Below, piece by piece: positions 59,211 through 64,000 of a DNA stretch of 64,000 nucleotides (its first letter is position 1; each line of letters starts with the position of its first letter). Source of the DNA: an uncultured Veillonellaceae bacterium (lineage in GTDB: Bacteria > Bacillota > Negativicutes > Selenomonadales > Selenomonadaceae); contig CAMFES010000001.1 in the NCBI GenBank assembly GCA_945949525.1, positions 35,323 through 99,322 of the forward strand, written 5' to 3'. Below the pieces are notes generated by a model that ran no database searches, was not told the origin of the DNA, and worked only from the letters and a program-made list of their open reading frames with translations. The position numbers and the translations under genes were made by a program.

Positions 59211-59609
59211 ATGACGGAGTTTGAGAAACGTAGGATTGATGAATATCGCAGGCAGGGGCTTGGGTATATAAAGATCTCCCAGGAACTGAATATACCTGTG
59301 GGTACTATCAAAAGCTATTGCAGGAGAAATAAGGCAAGCAGTCCACAGATTGATGACAAGCATTACTGCAGATACTGTGGCAAGGCGGTGGAACAGACTA
59401 CGGGGCGGAAGGAGAAGAAGTTCTGTTCAGATGCCTGCCGTATGAAATGGTGGAATTCAAACAGAGATAAGGTTGACCATAGAGCACTTCGAAAGCGTAA
59501 CTGCCTTTTCTGTGGATCTGAATTTACAGCTTACAGCACATCAGCCAAGAAGTATTGTAGCCACAGCTGCTATATCGCTTTCAGGTTTGGGGGTGGCAGC
59601 CGTGAATAA
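59211..59609 (+). CDS. HTH and zinc-ribbon regulator next to the recombinases
   Basis: 132 residues from ATG 59211 (AGAGGTGA site). The N-terminal sigma-like helix-turn-helix reads EYRRQGLGYIKISQELN then IPVGTIKSYCRR. Two zinc clusters follow (HYCRYCGKAVEQ...CSDACR and NCLFCGSEF...CSHSC). Similar genes stand next to tandem serine recombinases in clostridial mobile elements. A role in controlling excision is inferred. Confidence 0.7.
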   Translation: MTEFEKRRIDEYRRQGLGYIKISQELNIPVGTIKSYCRRNKASSPQIDDKHYCRYCGKAVEQTTGRKEKKFCSDACRMKWWNSNRDKVDHRALRKRNCLFCGSEFTAYSTSAKKYCSHSCYIAFRFGGGSRE

Positions 59610-59757
59610 TTTCATTAGCTATGAGCTCATTATGGGACTGATGCGTTCTCTATATAGGAAAGGAACTATCAGCAAAAGGGAGTATGAAAAAGCTCAAAAG
59701 ATTATGCTAAAAAAGTACCGCCCAGCGGCTGGAAAAACATATTCGGACTTGCAATAA
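59602..59757 (+). CDS. Small SHOCT-like protein
   Basis: 51 residues from GTG 59602, overlapping the previous gene by 8 bases. MGLMRSLYRKGTISKREYEKAQKIMLKKY has the short-helix pair of SHOCT-type C-terminal domains. Commonly encoded beside phage serine recombinases. It is a reasonable candidate for a recombination directionality or accessory factor, without proof. Confidence 0.6.
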   Translation: MNNFISYELIMGLMRSLYRKGTISKREYEKAQKIMLKKYRPAAGKTYSDLQ

Positions 59758-59777
59758 TAGCGGTTTAGAGTGATATA
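59749..59777 (+). promoter_or_regulatory. Repeated promoter, copy 5 (recombinase operon)
   Basis: TTGCAA (59749-59754), 17 bases ending GGTTTAGAGT, GATATA (59772-59777). The same composite block is found at 32.9-33.9 kb, so integration genes may be co-regulated with the amidoligase island. Confidence 0.65.
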
Positions 59778-59799
59778 TAGTGAGGGAAGGAGGCTTGTT

Positions 59800-61350
59800 A
59801 TGAAGATTACTAGAATGCTGCCTAAAGCATTGCCTGAATTGTTTGTTCTGAAGAAAGTTGCCGCATATGCAAGGGTATCTGTGGAAACCGAGAGGATGCA
59901 CCATTCCCTTTCGGAACAGGTCAGTTATTTCAGTGAGCTGATACAGTCAAATCCTGCATGGGAATATGTCGGTGTGTATTGTGATGAAGGTATCAGCGGT
60001 ACAAAAACAGACTCCCGTAAAGAGTTCCAGCGCATGATAGCTGACGCGGAAGCTGGAAAGATAGACATCATCCTTACAAAATCTATATCACGTTTTGCAA
60101 GAAACACGGTTGACCTTCTAAAGACAGTAAGATACCTCAGGAGCATAAATGTAGAAGTGAGATTTGAACGCGAAAACATCAATACACTTTCTACAGAGGG
60201 TGAGTTCTGGATTACAGTACTTGCAGCTTTTGCGGAAGCAGAAAGCGATACAACCAGTACAAATATTAAATGGGCTTTAAGAAAGAGATTTTCACAAGGA
60301 ATCCCAAGTGGAGCAGGAATTTATGGATATAGGCGTGAAGGGAGCGATTATAAGGTTGTTCCAGAAGAAGCTGCTATTGTTAAGCTGATATTTGAGAACT
60401 ACCTTAATGGCATATCTGCAGAACGCACGGCCGCACAGCTGAATGAGCAAGGGGTACGCTCTTATACAGGTGGTGATTTCAGCCCATGCTCCATAAGGGA
60501 TATGCTGTCAAACATTACCTACACGGGAGATTTGCTTTTGCAGAAAGAGTATGTTACCGATGACCTGCTCCGAAAGAAGGTCAAGAATAATGGCGAAGTA
60601 CCAAGATTCTATGTGAAGAATAACCACGAGCCTATTATCGACCGCGCAACTTTCGATAAGGTGCAAGAACGTATAGTGCAGAGGCGTGAAGAGCTGGTAT
60701 TCAGAAAGCCGGATATTCCTATTTATCCATTTACACAGAAAATGGTTTGTGGAATATGCGGAAGTACATATTGGAGAAGTGTTCGCCCTAGAACAAGGGC
60801 TGTTACATGGATTTGCAGGAAAAGGAGTAAGAATGCTGATGACTGTAGGGGAAGAATTATACCTGAATATGACCTCAGACGGGTAGTAGGTGAGATTTTT
60901 GGTGAGTGGACGGAAGATGATGTCAGAGAGCAGATTGACCAGATTACAGTAATTGGCGAAGATAAACTTAGCTTTAAAATGGCAGATGGAAGGGTTATAG
61001 AGAAAACATGGAAGCCTATGAGCCGCCATAAGAAATGGACTCCAGAGCGCACGAAAAACAATTCAAGAAAAAGAGGTTTTTCTATATTCAGCGGAATGGT
61101 TATCTGCGGAAAATGTGGAGGAACATATCATAACCGCAAGAAGCGAGCTGTAAATTATTGGCGTTGCTGTAATGCGCGTTATGGTTGTTCTGGAAAGAAT
61201 GTCTATACGGATTTTCTGAATGCAATCACAGAAGGATACTTAGAGGAATTGGATTTGACTGATATCTCAAGGATACTGAAATATGATGATTGCCTAATAT
61301 TTGAATACAATGATGGCAGAAGGGAGAAGGTTACATGGAAAGAGTTGTAA
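59800..61350 (+). CDS. Large serine recombinase 1
   Basis: 516 residues from ATG 59800 (GGAAGGAGG). The resolvase domain has AAYARVSVET with nucleophile Ser27, GVYCDEGISGT and KSISRFARNTVDLL. The recombinase domain (PYGYRR-like GIYGYRREG) follows. Two zinc-ribbon modules are visible, KMVCGICGSTYW and GMVICGKCGGTYHN, whereas one is usual. It probably acts at the comEC att sites alone or with the second recombinase. Confidence 0.93.
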   Translation: MKITRMLPKALPELFVLKKVAAYARVSVETERMHHSLSEQVSYFSELIQSNPAWEYVGVYCDEGISGTKTDSRKEFQRMIADAEAGKIDIILTKSISRFARNTVDLLKTVRYLRSINVEVRFERENINTLSTEGEFWITVLAAFAEAESDTTSTNIKWALRKRFSQGIPSGAGIYGYRREGSDYKVVPEEAAIVKLIFENYLNGISAERTAAQLNEQGVRSYTGGDFSPCSIRDMLSNITYTGDLLLQKEYVTDDLLRKKVKNNGEVPRFYVKNNHEPIIDRATFDKVQERIVQRREELVFRKPDIPIYPFTQKMVCGICGSTYWRSVRPRTRAVTWICRKRSKNADDCRGRIIPEYDLRRVVGEIFGEWTEDDVREQIDQITVIGEDKLSFKMADGRVIEKTWKPMSRHKKWTPERTKNNSRKRGFSIFSGMVICGKCGGTYHNRKKRAVNYWRCCNARYGCSGKNVYTDFLNAITEGYLEELDLTDISRILKYDDCLIFEYNDGRREKVTWKEL

Positions 61351-62894
61351 CAGCCTTACCTGTTATAAAAAGGCAGGAAAGTGTAAAGCAGAGGAAAAAT
61401 CGCAAAGTAGCAGCCTATGCCAGAGTATCCACTGATGCAGAAGAACAGCTTACAAGCTACAATGCACAGGTGAAGTATTATTCTGAACATATTAAGCATA
61501 GAGACGATTGGGAGTTTGCAGGAATCTATACCGATGAGGGAATATCCGGTACCAGTACAAAACATCGCGATGGCTTCAATCAGATGGTGAAGGACGCGCT
61601 GGACGGAAAGATTGATCTTATCATTACAAAGTCAGTCAGTCGTTTTGCAAGAAATACTGTGGATACTCTGGTGACAGTCAGAAAACTTAAGGAGCATGGC
61701 GTTGAGGTGTATTTTGAAAAGGAGAATATCTACACCATGGACAGCAAAGGGGAACTGCTCATCACCATAATGTCCTCGCTTGCGCAGGAGGAGTCACGCA
61801 GCATTTCAGAAAATGTCAAATGGGGTCATAGGAAACGCTTCAGGGACGGCAAGGCCAGTGTTGGCTTTGGCCGTTTTCTTGGCTATGACAGGGGAGAGGA
61901 TGGCTCCTTTAAGGTAAACCATAAGGAAGCAGAAATTGTAAGGCTCATCTATAAGATGTTCCTTTTAGGTATGGGCTATAAAAGTATTGCCACAGAGCTT
62001 ATGGAGAGAGGAATCAAGAGCCCAGGCGGCAAAGATAAATGGCATATAAATACCATTAGAAGCATCTTGACCAATGAGAAGTACAAGGGTGACGCCCTCT
62101 TGCAAAAGTCTTATACAGCTGATTTTTTGACCAAGAAGATAGTCAAGAATAAGGGGGAGGTTGAGCAGTTTTATGTTGAAAATAGCCATGAAGCTATAAT
62201 AGATAGAGAGATGTTTGATATGGTGCAGGCGGAGATTGAACGGCGCTCTGGTGCCAAGAGCAGGTACAGCAGCTCAAACATTATTGCTGGCAGGCTGAAA
62301 TGCAGCGACTGCGGTTCCTGGTTCGGGGCAAAGGTTTGGCATTCCAATGACCGGTATCGCAGGGTGATATTCAGGTGTAATCATAAATTTGAAGGGGGTC
62401 GGATTTGCAGTACTCCTCATGTAACCGAGGAGCAGGTGAAGGAGAGCTTCATAGAATTTGTGAACAGGCTACTATTTAATAGGAAAGAAGTTGTTGAAGG
62501 TTTACGGCAGATAAAGATGGCGCTCTTTTGTACAGAAGGGCTGCAGGACAAGCTAAAAGATGCCGAGGAATACATGGCAGAGCTTGCTGAGGCTGCCGCT
62601 AGATACATAAAGGTTAATGCCAGTGAGCGCATTGACCAGTCAATCTACAAAGCAAGGTATGAAGCACTCAGCAAGGAATACCAGCAAGCCAAGACGGAAA
62701 AGGAAGGATATGAAAAACAGCTTGAGAATAACAGCCAAAAGGCAGCTGTTCTGGATGATGTGATAGCAAGCCTTGATAAGCTGGATGAAATTGAGGAGTT
62801 TGATGAAAAGCTATGGGTGGCGCTGATAGAATTTGCCACTGTGGGCAAAGACGGAAACATCACCTTCACCTTGCGGGGAGGTATAGAGGCGTAA
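61335..62894 (+). CDS. Large serine recombinase 2
   Basis: 519 residues, overlapping the first recombinase gene by 16 bases. It has AAYARVSTDAEEQ with nucleophile Ser32, GIYTDEGISGTST, KSVSRFARNTVDTL and one zinc ribbon (LKCSDCGSWFG...CNHKF). A long C-terminal coiled coil follows, of the kind that governs synapsis and directionality in large serine integrases. It is the gene nearest attR. Confidence 0.93.
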   Translation: MERVVTALPVIKRQESVKQRKNRKVAAYARVSTDAEEQLTSYNAQVKYYSEHIKHRDDWEFAGIYTDEGISGTSTKHRDGFNQMVKDALDGKIDLIITKSVSRFARNTVDTLVTVRKLKEHGVEVYFEKENIYTMDSKGELLITIMSSLAQEESRSISENVKWGHRKRFRDGKASVGFGRFLGYDRGEDGSFKVNHKEAEIVRLIYKMFLLGMGYKSIATELMERGIKSPGGKDKWHINTIRSILTNEKYKGDALLQKSYTADFLTKKIVKNKGEVEQFYVENSHEAIIDREMFDMVQAEIERRSGAKSRYSSSNIIAGRLKCSDCGSWFGAKVWHSNDRYRRVIFRCNHKFEGGRICSTPHVTEEQVKESFIEFVNRLLFNRKEVVEGLRQIKMALFCTEGLQDKLKDAEEYMAELAEAAARYIKVNASERIDQSIYKARYEALSKEYQQAKTEKEGYEKQLENNSQKAAVLDDVIASLDKLDEIEEFDEKLWVALIEFATVGKDGNITFTLRGGIEA

Positions 62895-62900
62895 GAAGCG

Positions 62901-62935
62901 AAAGAACCCTAGATATTGCCTAGGGTTCTTTTTTT
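62901..62935 (+). terminator. Terminator after the recombinases
   Basis: AAAGAACCCTAG and CTAGGGTTCTTT form a perfect 12-bp stem, with five more Ts. It stops transcription before attR. Confidence 0.92.
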
Positions 62936-63009
62936 GTTGTCTGAAACCTTGATTTTACGGGCTTTGTAGGGGTATTCATCGTTCATTGGGTTTACCTCTA
63001 AAATGTTCA

Positions 63010-63037
63010 ATTGTATCATTTTAGTATCTAGCTAGAT
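63010..63037. other. attR attachment site
   Basis: The TAGAT core (63033-63037) immediately precedes the resumed comEC codon GTG. The phage arm carries ATTGTATCA (63010-63018), the inverted copy of TGATACAAT at attL. Confidence 0.85.
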
Positions 63038-63814
63038 GTGGGGCAGGGGGATGCGGCTCTGGTGATTACGCCTCACGGCCATGCCTTTATGGTGGATGCA
63101 GGCGGCGTCCGGGAGGGGGGCTATGATATCGGCAGGATGGTGGATGTGCCTTATCTGCTGCATTACGGCGTCAGACAGCTGGATTATATATTTTTGACAC
63201 ATGCCCACGATGACCATGCGGCAGGCGTCCGTGGTATTCTGGGCAGGATACCTGTCAGGGCGGTGATGATTGGCCATGAGGGAGCCGGTGAGTACCTGAA
63301 GGCCTTTGGACGGGGGGAGGCCGGCAGGACGGAAAAGCTGCTGGCGCCTCTGAAGGAAAATACCTATATGGAGCTGGACGGTGTAAGGATAGAGGTGTTG
63401 TATTCCCCTGAGCGCAGGGAGGTAATGCAGGGAAGCGTGGAGGCCACAGGCAATGAATATTCAAATCTCATCAGGGTGAGCTATGGAGATGCCAGCTTTT
63501 TGTTTACAGGGGATTTGGTTGCGGCTCAGGAGGCAGAGCTTTTGCGGCGGGGAACGCCGCTTCGGAGTACGGTGCTGAAGGTGGGGCATCATGGCAGCCG
63601 CACATCCAGCTCGGAAGGCTTTTTGCAGGCGGTAAAGCCGGGATGGGCGGTAATTTCTTGCGGGTATGGCAACAGCTTCGGGCATCCCCACAAGGAAATT
63701 GTTCAGCGGATTGCGGATGTGACCGGGGCGGAAATTTTGCGGACGGACGAGAAGGGGGCAGTTGTGTTCAGGACGGATGGCAAAAGCATGTCAGTGGAAT
63801 GCTACAGGGACTGA
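63038..63814 (+). CDS. comEC: ComEC C-terminal part (metallo-beta-lactamase domain), separated by the prophage
   Basis: 258 codons continuing comEC from the VGQGDA motif. Metallo-beta-lactamase motifs are intact: THAHDDHAAG, LFTGDL and VGHHGSRTSSSE. In ComEC this domain is thought to degrade the non-imported strand. There is no ribosome-binding site before the GTG, and a phage-derived stop lies just upstream in frame, so it is probably not translated in the lysogen. No decay is visible, which argues for recent insertion or regular excision. Confidence 0.92.
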   Translation: MGQGDAALVITPHGHAFMVDAGGVREGGYDIGRMVDVPYLLHYGVRQLDYIFLTHAHDDHAAGVRGILGRIPVRAVMIGHEGAGEYLKAFGRGEAGRTEKLLAPLKENTYMELDGVRIEVLYSPERREVMQGSVEATGNEYSNLIRVSYGDASFLFTGDLVAAQEAELLRRGTPLRSTVLKVGHHGSRTSSSEGFLQAVKPGWAVISCGYGNSFGHPHKEIVQRIADVTGAEILRTDEKGAVVFRTDGKSMSVECYRD

Positions 63815-64000
63815 TGATAGGGGAGGTAATATTGATAATGATTGAGGGGTTATTACATAAAAGTAGATGAGTTTGTACGGGCAATAGTGTGTGGTGTAAC
63901 TGCTTATAAGACTGAATAAGGAAATGACAGACTGTTTGGAATTTTTGGTTGATTGTATAATGAACTTGAACAGTTAATCAAAAAAATAAAAATCCATAGC

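Larger units (their letters stand above)
6829..63037. mobile_element. Complete siphovirus-type prophage integrated in comEC (~56.2 kb)
   Basis: The element runs from attL to attR. It contains all modules of a temperate long-tailed phage: lysogeny, replication, packaging, head, tail, lysis and integration. Integration is attributed to one or both tandem large serine recombinases next to attR. Nearly all core genes are intact; clear decay is seen only in a second ImmA-like gene (11289-11790). A family A DNA polymerase, P27 TerS, HK97 capsid and lambda M/L/K/J-type tail tip place it among clostridial/Negativicutes siphoviruses. It looks capable of excision, but inducibility cannot be read from sequence. 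Confidence 0.95.

Noticed and set aside
6829-63037. tRNA genes or a tRNA-based attachment site
   Set aside because: No cloverleaf or T-arm consensus was seen near either end, and the restored comEC frame explains the insertion.

Overview
The window looks like a chromosomal segment of a Bacillota (Firmicutes) bacterium carrying a complete integrated siphovirus. The genes resemble clostridial and Negativicutes families: a P27/HK97-type terminase, a DUF2800-DUF2815-polA replication module and tandem large serine recombinases. A diderm Negativicutes host (Selenomonadales-like) is my best guess. It rests on overall gene flavour and on spanin-like overlapping lysis genes, not on any rRNA or marker gene. 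I see no rRNA, tRNA or CRISPR array.

The chromosomal left flank (1-6834) holds an AhpF-N-like thiol-disulfide domain (partial), an ArsD-like protein, a PAS-GGDEF-EAL c-di-GMP protein, queF, a nitroreductase, comEA and the first 591 codons of comEC. The rest of comEC (the metallo-beta-lactamase domain) resumes at 63038. The ~56.2-kb prophage (about 6829-63037) therefore sits inside comEC, exactly within the conserved HFID-VGQGD motif, and fusing the flanks restores the reading frame. The host DNA-uptake channel is split while the phage is integrated.

Prophage layout, left to right. (1) 7.1-10.1 kb, cargo: a small PD-(D/E)xK-like protein, a small membrane protein and a HaeIII-like restriction-modification pair. 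(2) 10.1-13.7 kb, leftward lysogeny operon: CI-like repressor, ImmA-type protease, small unknowns, a decayed second ImmA, a Nudix hydrolase, a SLOG/YspA-like protein. The CI/Cro switch lies at 13.7-14.05 kb. (3) 14.0-27.1 kb, early rightward genes: Cro-like protein, sigma-like regulator, DUF2800/DUF2815, family A DNA polymerase, Rha and ORF6N regulators, primase/DUF3987 protein, a likely origin at 23.3-23.6 kb, VRR-NUC, SNF2 helicase, DUF1492-like late regulator. (4) 27.1-36.1 kb: late promoter plus terminator, HNH nuclease, likely cos region, TerS, then an 8-kb island between terS and terL. The island holds a ParB-DNA methylase, an HNH-AP2 homing endonuclease, a large C5 methyltransferase with many TRD-like repeats, and an amidoligase/gamma-glutamylcyclotransferase cluster. 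(5) 36.1-58.2 kb: TerL interrupted by a class-3-type intein, portal, ClpP-like protease, HK97 capsid, connectors, tail genes of lambda M-L-K-J type, a LamG-domain tail fibre, holin-like proteins, amidase and overlapping spanin-like genes. (6) 58.4-63.0 kb: an orphan Lrp/RAM-domain protein, HTH/zinc-finger and SHOCT-like small proteins, and two tandem large serine recombinases next to attR.

The most unusual signals are the comEC-splitting attachment site with a symmetric reconstructed attP; the amidoligase island with a shared C-terminal module and a repeated promoter; the intein in the terminase P-loop; a family of structured RNA-like leaders with a shared 16-base motif, one of them shaped like a transcription attenuator; and the multi-TRD methyltransferase.
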